From: PALSA-612 sp963791225
GTDB taxonomy: Bacteria; Actinomycetota; Thermoleophilia; Gaiellales; Gaiellaceae
Reading direction: 5' to 3'
Length of the DNA: 64,000 bases
Assembly: GCA_963791225.1 (NCBI GenBank)
Contig: CAWBRV010000005.1
Span: 1 to 64,000 of the forward strand
Shown here: piece by piece, positions 44,823 to 57,154 of the stretch
How positions within the stretch are numbered: the first letter of the stretch is position 1
Layout of the letters: each line of letters starts with the position of its first letter
Program-made: the position numbers and the translations under genes
Notes under the pieces: generated by a model
The model's input: only the letters and a program-made list of their open reading frames with translations
Databases searched by the model: none
Told to the model about the DNA's origin: nothing

Positions 44823-44849
44823 GCCTCTGGTGTCGCCGGAGGCTTTTTT
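44823..44849 (+). terminator. intrinsic terminator inside the rRNA leader
   Basis: GCCTCTGG and CCGGAGGC form an 8-bp stem (one G-U) around TGTCG, followed directly by six T residues. It lies between the candidate rRNA promoter and the 16S processing stem, only 20 bases before the latter. It may end tyrS transcripts, release a ~120-nt leader RNA, or attenuate rRNA transcription unless antitermination occurs. Confidence 0.7.
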
Positions 44850-44869
44850 ACGCGGCCGAGGCAAGCGGT

Positions 44870-44896
44870 GCGGTCTTTGAAAACTCAACAGCGTGA
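44870..44896 (+). promoter_or_regulatory. 5' strand of the pre-16S processing stem
   Basis: The 27 bases containing GTCTTTGAAAACTCAAC are complementary at 26 positions to 46737-46763 beyond the 16S 3' end. They form the long duplex normally cut by RNase III. The CTTTGAAAACT core also resembles rRNA antitermination boxA-region sequences. A further hairpin (GTCACGTCC 44952-44960 with GGACGTGAC 44972-44980) follows. Confidence 0.75.
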
Positions 44897-45029
44897 TACG
44901 TCGAGAACTCTGCTCGGCCTGCTTCGGCTGGCCGGACAGAGACTTAATCCCGTCACGTCCTGGTTCGATCTGGACGTGACCTTTGAGCACAAGCTCGAAG
45001 AGAAGATTGCCCTTCGGGGCAAACCAATC

Positions 45030-46577
<1,548 letters not shown>

Positions 46578-46736
46578 CTAGGGAATGCCGGAGCACTTAC
46601 TCCGGCAGGCGCTCGGCTTGTCGATGGATGCTCTGTATCCGTCCGATGTCCGAGCTCGCCTGGAATGAACGTCGACCTCGACACTGTGCATGCTTTGCAA
46701 GCAACCGCCTGGCGGTTGCGAGCCGAGCTGCTCAGG

Positions 46737-46763
46737 TCACGCTGTTGAGTTTTGAAAGACCGC
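46737..46763 (+). promoter_or_regulatory. 3' strand of the pre-16S processing stem
   Basis: Pairs with 44870-44896 at 26 of 27 positions, enclosing the 16S gene. Confidence 0.75.
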
Positions 46764-46768
46764 GCTCT

Positions 46769-46821
46769 GCTGATTTGAAATTCAGAGCTGATTTGAATTC
46801 AGAAGCTGAGTTCAATCCAGC
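46769..46821 (+). repeat. tandem repeat in the 16S-23S spacer
   Basis: The units GCTGATTTGAAATTCAGA, GCTGATTTGAATTCAGA and a degenerate GCTGAGTTCAATCCAGCA follow each other (17-18 bases each). The spacer (46578-46897) contains no tRNA gene; this AT-richer repeat and the processing stems are its only features. Confidence 0.6.
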
Positions 46822-46857
46822 AGCGAAGCGGTCTTCTGCGGCGTTGAGCCGTGCGCA

Positions 46858-46879
46858 CCTTGAAAACTCCATAGCGGCA
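46858..46879 (+). promoter_or_regulatory. 5' strand of the pre-23S processing stem
   Basis: A 22-base stretch with the core CTTGAAAACTCC is largely complementary, with a few wobble or mismatched pairs, to 49894-49915 after the 23S 3' end. Together they enclose 23S. The core repeats the TTGAAAACTC element of the pre-16S stem. Confidence 0.65.
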
Positions 46880-46897
46880 TTACATGGTGTTCTTTCT

Positions 46898-49880
<2,983 letters not shown>

Positions 49881-49893
49881 TAGAACACCTAGA

Positions 49894-49915
49894 TGTCGCT
49901 ATGGGGTTTTGAGGG
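49894..49915 (+). promoter_or_regulatory. 3' strand of the pre-23S processing stem
   Basis: Complementary, with a few wobbles, to 46858-46879; it lies 14 bases past the 23S end. Confidence 0.6.
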
Positions 49916-49943
49916 TGAGCGCGGTCACGCGCCCCTTGACAGT

Positions 49944-50060
<117 letters not shown>

Positions 50061-50065
50061 TCTTC

Positions 50066-50094
50066 GAAGGCCCCGGAAGGGGCCTTCTTCTTTT
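50066..50094 (+). terminator. rRNA operon terminator
   Basis: GAAGGCCCC pairs with GGGGCCTTC across GGAA and is followed by TTCTTTT. Confidence 0.9.
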
Positions 50095-50104
50095 CGCGGC
50101 GTGT

Positions 50105-50944
50105 TCAGGCCGCGCGCAGCTTGTCGCGCCAATCGGGATCGAGGGCACGTAGCCGGCTGACGCGCTCGGCGACCGGCGGATGCGTGAGGAAGAGCGCGGC
50201 CACGCCCTCCTCGAGGAAGGGATTGATCGTGTACAGCGGCTCCGTCGCCGTCGACGCTTGGAACTCGACGAGCTCGGCGGCCTGCTCGAGCCGGATCAGC
50301 GCGTCCGCGAGGCCGTGCGGCGACTCGCAGAGCGTCGCCGCGAGCCGATCGGCCTCGAACTCCCGCTTCTGCGACAGCAGCGCGTGCACGACAGCCGAGG
50401 CGACGGGGCCGAGGACGAAGAGGAGCGATCGCTCGAGCCAGCCGCCGATGCGGCTCGTCTCGACGATCACCGCCGACAGCACGACCGCCGTTGCCTGGAC
50501 GACGACGTCGCGCCGCATGACGTGCGCCAGCTCGTGCGCCAGCACGCCCTCGATCTCGGCCGAAGCCGGAAGCCGGGCGAGCGCCTCGGTCACGACCACC
50601 GCCGACGAGGCAACCCCGCGGCCGGCGGCGAGTGCGAGCGGCGGCCCCTTTTCGATCACGTACACGCGCGGCTTCGCGATCCCGGCCCGCAGCGCGAGCC
50701 GTTCGACTGCCGCGTGCAGGTCGGGCGCGTCGCGCGCCGAGAGCTCGCGGGCGCGCACCATGCCGAGGACGACCCGCTCGAGTGACACGTAGGCCGCGAT
50801 TCCGAGCAGGACGCCGCAGAACACGAACGACGAGGCGATCTGCACGCCGCCGATCCCGTACCCGATCAGACCGAGGATCGCGCACAGGACGATCAGGACG
50901 AGCCATGCCTTGAGCACGTTGCGCACAGGCGCCAGCGCGCTCAT
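50105..50944 (-). CDS. M48-family membrane metalloprotease (HtpX-like)
   Basis: A 279-residue protease. Two N-terminal helices (WLVLIVLCAILGLIGYGIGGV and SSFVFCGVLLGIAAYVSLERV) precede the catalytic domain with VEIEGVLAHELAHVMRRD (HExxH zinc motif) and a distal SQKREFEADRLAA (third zinc ligand Glu). Members degrade damaged membrane proteins. It follows the small gene 50948-51193 by 3 bases on the minus strand, so the two are probably one transcript. It ends just beyond the convergent rRNA terminator. Confidence 0.92.
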   Translation of the reverse strand: MSALAPVRNVLKAWLVLIVLCAILGLIGYGIGGVQIASSFVFCGVLLGIAAYVSLERVVLGMVRARELSARDAPDLHAAVERLALRAGIAKPRVYVIEKGPPLALAAGRGVASSAVVVTEALARLPASAEIEGVLAHELAHVMRRDVVVQATAVVLSAVIVETSRIGGWLERSLLFVLGPVASAVVHALLSQKREFEADRLAATLCESPHGLADALIRLEQAAELVEFQASTATEPLYTINPFLEEGVAALFLTHPPVAERVSRLRALDPDWRDKLRAA

Positions 50945-50947
50945 GGG

Positions 50948-51193
50948 CTAACTCTCGTCGGTCTCGTCTTCGGCGAGGCCGCGCGGCGGCCAGTCCGGCT
51001 CGGGCGCGTCGCACCGGCTCGAGCAGTGCAGGGAGGCGACGTTCTGAAGCGGGATGAGGATGTGCCCGTTCAGCTCGACGTGGGCGACCTCGTCGATCGA
51101 GCAGTACGCGGTGAGCACGCCCTCCTGGTAGTCGCCGCCGAACAGGGCGACTTCCACCTGCTCACCCTTGTACTTGCTGGTGTAGTCGTCCAC
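50948..51193 (-). CDS. small protein with a possible Sm/SH3-like barrel
   Basis: An 81-residue protein of unrecognised family. Residues about 8-60 (GEQVEVALFGGDYQEGVLTAY, IDEVAHVELNGHILIPLQNVASLHC) read as five short beta strands with turns at GG and NG. This is the spacing of small barrel folds such as Sm-like or SH3-like proteins. The tail is acidic and contains two more Cys. GTG 51193 is 9 nt after a TAGACT -10 box (51208-51203) located at the end of the upstream phosphatase gene. It is co-oriented with the M48 protease. The fold is inferred only. Confidence 0.55.
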   Translation of the reverse strand: MDDYTSKYKGEQVEVALFGGDYQEGVLTAYCSIDEVAHVELNGHILIPLQNVASLHCSSRCDAPEPDWPPRGLAEDETDES

Positions 51194-51200
51194 GAAGAGG

Positions 51201-51719
51201 TCAGTCTATCGCCCGGAATTCGCCGTCCTCGACGGCCACGGCCCAGACGCCGCAGTTTTCCAGCACGGGTGACGACTCTCCGATCGCGGCCTCCTGGACC
51301 CGCCTGAGCGTTCCTCCGTGCGAGACGACGAGCACGCGCTCGGAGGGATGCGCCGCGGCGATGCCGAAGAGGGCTGCGACCGCTCGAGCACGGTGGTCGT
51401 CGTAGCTCTCGCCATCCCAGCGGATGCCGTTGACCTCGGCGCGTGTCCGTCCCTGCCACGAGCCGACGTCGATCTCCCGCAGCCTCGGGTCGGCCGTGAC
51501 CGTGAGCCCGAGCGCCGACGCGACGATCTCGGCGGTCTCCGTGGCCCGTCGCAGATCGCTGGTGTAGACAGCGGCGAGCCGTTCGTCGCGCAGGGACGCG
51601 GCCAGCCGCTCCGCCTGAGCCCGGCCGGTGTCGTTGAGCGGCTCGTCGGCATGGCCCTGGAAGCGGAGGTCGCGGTTCCAGTCGGTCTCGCCGTGACGGG
51701 CGAGGAGGATCGTGGTCAC
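51201..51719 (-). CDS. histidine phosphatase (phosphoglycerate mutase-like)
   Basis: A 172-residue branch-1 histidine phosphatase. ILLARHGETDWNRDLRFQG carries the catalytic RHG, YTSDLRRATETAEIVA the second Arg and proton donor region, DVGSWQGRTRAEV follows, and LVVSHGGTLRRV carries the second His. Substrates in this family range from phosphoglycerate to cobalamin or nucleotide phosphates and cannot be chosen here. GTG 51719 lies 7 nt after a TAGCGT -10 box (51732-51727) that overlaps the promoter of the divergent SDR gene. Confidence 0.9.
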   Translation of the reverse strand: MTTILLARHGETDWNRDLRFQGHADEPLNDTGRAQAERLAASLRDERLAAVYTSDLRRATETAEIVASALGLTVTADPRLREIDVGSWQGRTRAEVNGIRWDGESYDDHRARAVAALFGIAAAHPSERVLVVSHGGTLRRVQEAAIGESSPVLENCGVWAVAVEDGEFRAID

Positions 51720-51725
51720 GGGCTG

Positions 51726-51732
51726 TACGCTA
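51726..51732. promoter_or_regulatory. overlapping divergent -10 boxes (TACGCTA)
   Basis: TACGCT (51726-51731) faces the SDR gene and TAGCGT (51732-51727) faces the phosphatase gene, so five bases serve both. Start codons are 9 and 7 nt away. The gap between the two genes is only 21 bp. Confidence 0.6.
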
Positions 51733-51740
51733 GCGCCCGC

Positions 51741-52493
51741 ATGGATCTCGGCCTCCGCGACCGTCTCTGCCTCGTGACCGGGTCGACCGGCGGGATCGGT
51801 CGTGAGACGGCGCGGCTGCTCGCCGCCGAGGGCGCACGGGTCGCGACGTGCGCCCGGGGTGAGGCACCGGGCGTCGGCGAGGCCGTCCACGTGCGCGCCG
51901 ACCTCTCGCAACCGGGCGAGCCCGAACGTGCCGTGTCCGACGCGGCCCGTGCGCTCGGTGGGCTGCACGTGCTCGTGAACAACGTCGGCATCGCGCGGCA
52001 GGCGAAGTTCGAGGAGGTGCCCGACGAGGAGTGGGACGCCTACTGGCAGCTGAACGTGATGAGCTACGTCCGGGCATCCCGGGCTGCGCTCCCGCACCTG
52101 CGTGCCGGCCGCGGCGCCATCGTCAACGTGTCGTCCACCGCCGGCAAGCGGCCGTCGACCGGGATGCCGCACTACTCGGTGACGAAGGCGGCCGTTCTCT
52201 CGCTCTCCCGTCTCCTCGCCGACCTGTATGCGAAGGACGGGATCCGCTGCAACGCCGTCACGCCTGGCCCGACCGCGACCGAGGCCTGGCTCGGCGAAGG
52301 TGGTCTTGCCGACCAGCAGGGGGGCGACCGCGAGGCGGTCCTCGAGAAGGTCGGCGCGGGACGCCCACTGGGCCGCCTCGCCACACCCGAGGAGATCGCC
52401 GCCGTCGTCGTCTTTCTGTGCTCCGAACGCGCGAGCTACGTGACCGGCTCCGCCTGGAGCGCCGACGGCGGGACGGTTCCGATCATCATCTGA
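51741..52493 (+). CDS. short-chain dehydrogenase/reductase
   Basis: A 250-residue classical SDR. The NAD(P)-binding motif is TGSTGGIGRETARLL, with NNVG in LHVLVNNVGIARQ. The catalytic set is Ser in VNVSSTAG, then Tyr and Lys in HYSVTKAAVL, and PGPTATEAW and the C-terminal YVTGSAWSADGG are typical. A FabG-like oxidoreductase role is likely but the substrate is unknown. The ATG is 9 nt after TACGCT, with no ribosome-binding site. Confidence 0.92.
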   Translation: MDLGLRDRLCLVTGSTGGIGRETARLLAAEGARVATCARGEAPGVGEAVHVRADLSQPGEPERAVSDAARALGGLHVLVNNVGIARQAKFEEVPDEEWDAYWQLNVMSYVRASRAALPHLRAGRGAIVNVSSTAGKRPSTGMPHYSVTKAAVLSLSRLLADLYAKDGIRCNAVTPGPTATEAWLGEGGLADQQGGDREAVLEKVGAGRPLGRLATPEEIAAVVVFLCSERASYVTGSAWSADGGTVPIII

Positions 52494-52523
52494 CGCCGCG
52501 CGCTTCTCTGCGACAATCACGTC

Positions 52524-53426
52524 CTGGCTCGACTCCTGGCCCTTGCCATGATCGTCGCCGTCTGTGCGGCCGCCGGCACCGCGGACGCGTCCCGTTCGCG
52601 CGATCTCGGCGCCTACGCGGGACTCGGCACGTGGCTCGACGTCTACGACCGCGCCTACTGGCTTCAGCCCGACCAGACGATGCAGACGATCGCCGGCCAC
52701 GGCGTCAGGACGATCTTCCTCGAGACCGGCAACTCGCATCAGCCGACCGACGTCGTCCGGCCGGGCCAGCTCGGGCGGCTCGTCGACTCCGCTCACCGCG
52801 CCGGGTTACGTGTCGTGGCCTGGTACCTACCGACGCTGCTCTACCCGACGCGAGACCTGCGGCGCGTGCTCGCCGCGGTTCGGTTCCGGACGCAGACCGG
52901 CGGGCGCTTCGACTCCTTCGCGCTCGACGTCGAGGCGAGCGACGTGCGCTCCGTACCGCTCCGGAGCGCACGCCTCACAGCGCTCTCCGCAGGCCTCCGG
53001 AACGCCGTCGGCGCGACCTATCCGCTCGGGGCGATCGTGCCCTCGGCGGTCGGGATGGAGCACCATCCAAAGTACTGGCCCGACTTTCCCTACGCGGCGC
53101 TCGCGCAGTCGTTCGACGTCTTCCTCCCGATGGCGTACTCCACGTACCGCGTGCACGGACGCGCCGCGAGCGCCCGCTACGTGATGCGGAGCGTGGCGCT
53201 GCTTCGCGCCGCAGCCGGCGCCGACGTCCCCGTGCACGTGATCGGCGGCGTGGCGGGCGCCGCTTCGACCGCGGACGTGCTCGGGTTCATGGACGCCGTC
53301 GCCCGCTGCGAGCCCGTCGGATACAGCCTCTACGACTTCCCGATCACGTCCGCCGCTGCGTGGGCGAGGCTCGCCGCAGCGCCCGGCGCGGCGGTCGGCG
53401 CGTGCTCCGCGCCCCCGGTTCCCTGA
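52524..53426 (+). CDS. secreted TIM-barrel, glycoside-hydrolase-like protein
   Basis: About 300 residues. From CTG 52524 the N-terminus reads LARLLALAMIVAVCAAAGTADA, a complete signal peptide; from ATG 52548 it would be truncated. A GACAAT -10 box (52512-52517) lies 6 nt before the CTG. The mature part alternates strands and helices as in a TIM barrel: VRTIFLETGNSHQ, LRVVAWYLPTLLYP, FDSFALDVEASDVRS (acidic strand end), DVFLPMAYSTYRV and PVHVIGGVAG. The D-x-E after the fourth strand suits a glycosidase. The exact family is not recognised. Confidence 0.6.
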   Translation: MARLLALAMIVAVCAAAGTADASRSRDLGAYAGLGTWLDVYDRAYWLQPDQTMQTIAGHGVRTIFLETGNSHQPTDVVRPGQLGRLVDSAHRAGLRVVAWYLPTLLYPTRDLRRVLAAVRFRTQTGGRFDSFALDVEASDVRSVPLRSARLTALSAGLRNAVGATYPLGAIVPSAVGMEHHPKYWPDFPYAALAQSFDVFLPMAYSTYRVHGRAASARYVMRSVALLRAAAGADVPVHVIGGVAGAASTADVLGFMDAVARCEPVGYSLYDFPITSAAAWARLAAAPGAAVGACSAPPVP

Positions 53427-53439
53427 GTACGCTGGCACG

Positions 53440-54396
53440 ATGGCGAAGACGACGGGACGCGTGGCCGATTCGTTCGCCGAGCGCGCGCGCGATCTCGAGG
53501 AACAGGCGCTCTCACCGCTCGCCGTTCGGTCGTACGAGACCCGTGGACGGGACGGTCAGGAGGACGAGTGCGCCCTCCGCACGCCGTTCCAGCGGGACCG
53601 CGACCGCATCGTCCACTCGAAGGCATTCCGACGGCTCAAGGGCAAGACGCAGGTCTTCATCGACCCGGTCGGCGACCACTACCGCACCCGCATGACGCAC
53701 ACCCTCGAGACGTCCGCGATCTCGCGGGTCGTCGCGCGTGCCCTCCGGCTGAACGAGGATCTCGTCGAGGCGGTCGGGCTCGGTCACGACATGGGCCACA
53801 CGCCCTTCGGGCATGCCGGCGAGGACGCGCTCGACGAGGTGCTGCGCGAGCGCTTCGACCGGCCGTTCCGGCACAACGAGCAGTCCTTCGCGATCGCCCG
53901 GCGGCTCAACCTCACCCACGAGGTCTGCGACGGGATCCTCACGCACACGGGGGAGCGAGAGCCCGCCACGCTCGAGGGGAAGATCGTGCGGATCGTCGAC
54001 CGGGTCGCCTACATCAACCACGACATCGACGACGCGATCCGGTTCGGGATCCTGAGCGAGGCCGATCTGCCGCGGGCAGAGATCGAGCTGCTCGGCCCGA
54101 CCGGCGGCAAGCGGATCGACCGGCTCGTCCACGACCTCGTCGAGACGTCCGCGGAGGCGGGCGACATCCGCCAGTCGAACGAGGTCGGCGAGGCCATGCT
54201 CTCCCTGCGCGCGTTCATGTTCGACCGCGTCTACCTCGGCCCGCAGGTCGAGCCCGAGCACCGCCGGGCGCGCGAGGTGATCCGCCGGATCTTCGACCAC
54301 GTGATCGCGCGCGGCGATGCCGTGGACGACGCCGTCGACTACGTTGCCGGGATGACCGACCGCTTCGCGCTGACCTACGTCGAGACGCTGGGCTAG
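53440..54396 (+). CDS. dgt: dGTP triphosphohydrolase-like HD protein
   Basis: A 318-residue HD-domain dNTPase that helps control deoxynucleotide pools. DRDRIVHSKAFRRLKGKTQVF is the family signature, RMTHTLETSAISR gives the first metal His, GLGHDMGHTPFGHAGE the HD pair, and VDRVAYINHDIDDAIRFG a late Asp. The short form without insertions matches Gram-positive dgt-like proteins. The ATG is 6 nt after a TACGCT -10 box (53428-53433). It is followed by dnaG at a gap of 11 bases, a pairing common in actinobacteria. Confidence 0.94.
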   Translation: MAKTTGRVADSFAERARDLEEQALSPLAVRSYETRGRDGQEDECALRTPFQRDRDRIVHSKAFRRLKGKTQVFIDPVGDHYRTRMTHTLETSAISRVVARALRLNEDLVEAVGLGHDMGHTPFGHAGEDALDEVLRERFDRPFRHNEQSFAIARRLNLTHEVCDGILTHTGEREPATLEGKIVRIVDRVAYINHDIDDAIRFGILSEADLPRAEIELLGPTGGKRIDRLVHDLVETSAEAGDIRQSNEVGEAMLSLRAFMFDRVYLGPQVEPEHRRAREVIRRIFDHVIARGDAVDDAVDYVAGMTDRFALTYVETLG

Positions 54397-54407
54397 CCGG
54401 AGACCTC

Positions 54408-56062
54408 GTGGCGCGGATCAAGCCCGAGTCGGTCGAGGCCGTGAAGGCGGCCGGCGACATGCTGGACGTGGTCGGCGCGCGCACACAGCTCCGCAAGGCC
54501 GGCGCGCGCTACACGGGCCGGTGTCCGTTCCACGAGGAGCGGACGCCGAGCTTCTCGGTCAACGCCGTCGACAAGCTCTACTACTGCTTCGGCTGCGGCG
54601 CGGGCGGTGACCTGATCTCGTTCGTCAAGGAGACGGAGAACCTCGACTTCTCCGGGGCGGTCGAGTGGCTCGCCGACCGCTTCCGGGTCGAGCTCGAGTA
54701 CGAGGAGGTGTCGCCGCGCATCGAGGCCGAGCGGCGGCGGCGCGACCGGCTCGGCGAGCTGCTCGCCGCGGCGACGGCGTTCTACGAGCGCTGCCTCTGG
54801 GAGTCGAGCGGTGCCGAAAGCGCGCGCGCGTACCTGGCCGGCCGCGGACTCGGCGAGGAGATCTGCCGTGCGTTCCGGCTCGGGTTCGCGCCGGGTGGGC
54901 AGACGCTGGCGCAGAAAGCCCGCGAGCGCGAGTTCACGGACGAGGAGCTGCTCACGGCCGGGCTCGTCAACCGCCGCGGCAACGACTACTTCACGCAGCG
55001 CATCGTCTTCCCGCTCGCCGACGCGCGCGGCCGCGTGCTCGGCTTCCAGGCGCGCAAGCTGCGCGAGGACGACCCGCTGCAGGCGAAGTACGTCAACTCG
55101 CCGGAGAGCGATCTGTTCCAGAAGGGCGCGATCCTGTACGGGCTCGACCTGGCGCGCGGGGCGATCGCGAAGCAGGACCGTGCGGTCGTCGTCGAGGGGA
55201 ACACCGACGTGATCGCACTGCGCCAGGAGGGGCTCGAGCCCGTCGTCGCGTCGATGGGCACCGCGCTCACCGACCGGCACCTGCGGCAGCTCTCGCGGCT
55301 GACGCGGAACCTCTGGCTCTGCTTCGACGGCGACGCGGCCGGCGAGGCGGCGACGCTGCGCGGGATGGAGCTCGCGGCCGACCAGGGCTTCGCCATCAAG
55401 GTGGTGACGCTTCCCGTCGGCTCCGACCCGGCCGACCTCGCGGCAGGCTTCGAGCGAGCGCCTCGGCTGGGCCGCAGCCGTTCGCTCTCTACCGCGTCCA
55501 GGTCGAGATCGCGTCGCCGCTGATCCGCAGAAGAAATACGTAGCAGTCACGCGAGATCCTGGATCGCCTTCGAGACTCGCCCGACCGGCAGGAGGCCGGC
55601 GACTCGCGAACGATCGCTCGGATCCAACCGGCAGACCTCCAGACGAGGCGCGACGCGCAAGCACGACGGCGACGGGCCGGGGCGCTCTCGCCGAGACTGC
55701 TCGAAGCGGGCGACCGGCTCGAGCGGGACACGCTCGCCGGCTGCATCGCGCATCCGCAGCTCGTCCCGTCGCTCGCCGAGCTCGAGCCGGAGGCGTTCGA
55801 CTCCGAGCGCCACCGCGCCCTCCGCGCCCAGCTCGTCCACGGCGGCGAGCCTGCGGAGGAGCTCGTGTCGCTGATCGCGGAGCTCGACGCGCGCGCCGTC
55901 GCCGAGAAGATCGACGAGCGCACGGCCAAGGAGCTCCTTCTGCGCCTCACCGAGCGCGACCTCCGCAGGCAGCTCGCCCGCACGAACGGCGACCTCTCAC
56001 GCACGCTCGAGCTGCAGGAGAAGTTGGAGCGGGTGCGCAAGGCGCTCGAGGCCCTGTCGTAG
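54408..56062 (+). CDS. dnaG: DNA primase, frameshifted near its 3' third as given
   Basis: Makes RNA primers for replication. The GTG start 54408 has GGAG 6 nt upstream. The zinc-binding CHC2 domain (CPFHEERTPSFSV...YYCFGCGAGGD) and RNA-polymerase core (YVNSPESDLFQKGAILYGL; TOPRIM VVVEGNTDVIALRQEG and LCFDGDAAGEAA) are intact. After about 55450 the frame breaks two or three times before 55640. The helicase-binding C-terminal part then continues (DRLERDTLAGCIAHPQL, ELVSLIAELDARAVAEKIDER, LQEKLERVRKALEALS) to 56062. The gene is essential and the motifs survive on both sides, so indel errors are likely. Confidence 0.88.
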
Positions 56063-56074
56063 GCTACGCTTGCG

Positions 56075-56163
56075 GCGCGGGAGCCCCTGACGGGGGCTGA
56101 GAGGCGGCCACGAGGCGCGCGACCGCAGAACCTGATCTGGGTCATGCCAGCGCAGGGAGGGAA
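56075..56163 (+). promoter_or_regulatory. TPP riboswitch (THI element)
   Basis: The conserved thi-box is present: GGGAGCCCC with GGGGGCTGAGA, then CCGCAGAACCTGATCTGGGT and CATGCCAGCGCAGGGAGGG. It binds thiamine pyrophosphate and shuts off the thi genes. The purine-rich 3' strand (AGGGAGGG) is also the thiG ribosome-binding site and no terminator intervenes. Control is therefore probably at translation initiation, by sequestration. Confidence 0.93.
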
Positions 56164-56166
56164 GCA

Positions 56167-56937
56167 GTGAGCGATCCACTCGTCATCGCCGGCCGGGAAT
56201 TCCGTTCGCGGCTGATCACGGGAACGGGCAAGTACCCGTCCCTCGAGGTCATGCGCGACGCCGTCGTCGCCTCCGGCTGCGAGCTGGTCACCGTCGCGGT
56301 TCGCCGCATCGACCTGGACGAGGTCGGTGAGGCGATCACCGACTGGTTGCCGGACGGCGTGGGGCTGCTCCCGAACACTGCGGGCTGCCAGACGGCCGAC
56401 GAGGCCGTCCGCGTCGCGCGGCTCGCCCGCGCCGGCGGCCTGCCCGACTGGATCAAGCTCGAGGTCATCCCCGACCCGCGCTACCTGCTCCCGGACGGCG
56501 AGCAGACGCTGCAGGCGGCTGCGCAGCTCGTCGAGGAGGGGTTCACGGTCCTGCCGTACGTCCTGCCGGATCCGGTCCTGCAGCGCAAGCTGGAGGCGGC
56601 CGGCTGCGCGACCGTGATGCCGCTCGCAGCGCCTATCGGTTCGGGACGCGGGCTCAAGCTGCGCCAGACGATCGAGATCATGATCGAGCGGGCCGAGGTG
56701 CCGGTGATCGTCGACGCGGGGCTGGCGGCGCCGTCGCAGGCGGCCGAGTGCTTGGAGCTCGGCGCCGACGGCGTGCTCGTGAACACGGCGATCGGGCTCG
56801 CCGGCGATCCGGTCGCGATGGCACACGCGTTCGCGCTCGGCGTCGAGGCCGGGCGGGCCGCATACCTCGCCGGCTTGATCGACGAGTCGCGCGAGGCGCG
56901 GCCGTCCAGCCCGATCACGGGCCTCGTCACGTCGTGA
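56167..56937 (+). CDS. thiG: thiazole synthase
   Basis: Forms the thiazole phosphate of thiamine using deoxyxylulose phosphate, dehydroglycine and ThiS thiocarboxylate. The 256-residue TIM barrel has FRSRLITGTGKYPS, the catalytic Lys in DWIKLEVIPDPRYLLPD, VMPLAAPIGSGRGL (phosphate loop) and DAGLAAPSQAAECLELGADGVLVNTAI. The GTG start sits 4 bases after the riboswitch. It is the first gene of thiG-thiS-thiE, the reverse of the more usual thiS-thiG order. Confidence 0.96.
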   Translation: MSDPLVIAGREFRSRLITGTGKYPSLEVMRDAVVASGCELVTVAVRRIDLDEVGEAITDWLPDGVGLLPNTAGCQTADEAVRVARLARAGGLPDWIKLEVIPDPRYLLPDGEQTLQAAAQLVEEGFTVLPYVLPDPVLQRKLEAAGCATVMPLAAPIGSGRGLKLRQTIEIMIERAEVPVIVDAGLAAPSQAAECLELGADGVLVNTAIGLAGDPVAMAHAFALGVEAGRAAYLAGLIDESREARPSSPITGLVTS

Positions 56938-56953
56938 ATGGCGAGGTGTCTGC

Positions 56954-57154
56954 GTGAAGATCGTCTGCAACGGCAGGGAGCTCGACCTCGAGCCCGCGGC
57001 GACGGTGTCGCGCCTGCTCGGCGAGCTCGGCGTCGAGGGCCCGTACGCACTCGTGGAGCGGAACGGCGAGCCGGTTGAGCGCGAGCGCTACGACCGCGTC
57101 TCGCTCGAGGAGGGAGACCAGATCGTTGTCGCACGACCCGTTGCCGGCGGCTGA
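56954..57154 (+). CDS. thiS: sulfur carrier protein
   Basis: A 66-residue ubiquitin-fold protein with the essential C-terminal Gly-Gly (ARPVAGG), which is adenylated and thiocarboxylated to donate sulfur to ThiG. VKIVCNGRELDL and TVSRLLGELGVEG are typical of the family. GTG 56954 is 16 bases after thiG. The thiE start lies inside its 3' end, in another frame. Confidence 0.92.
   Translation: MKIVCNGRELDLEPAATVSRLLGELGVEGPYALVERNGEPVERERYDRVSLEEGDQIVVARPVAGG

Noticed and set aside
46578..46897. Searched the 16S-23S spacer for tRNA-Ile or tRNA-Ala
   Set aside because: No cloverleaf or TTCGA T-loop was found; only processing stems and a tandem repeat are present.
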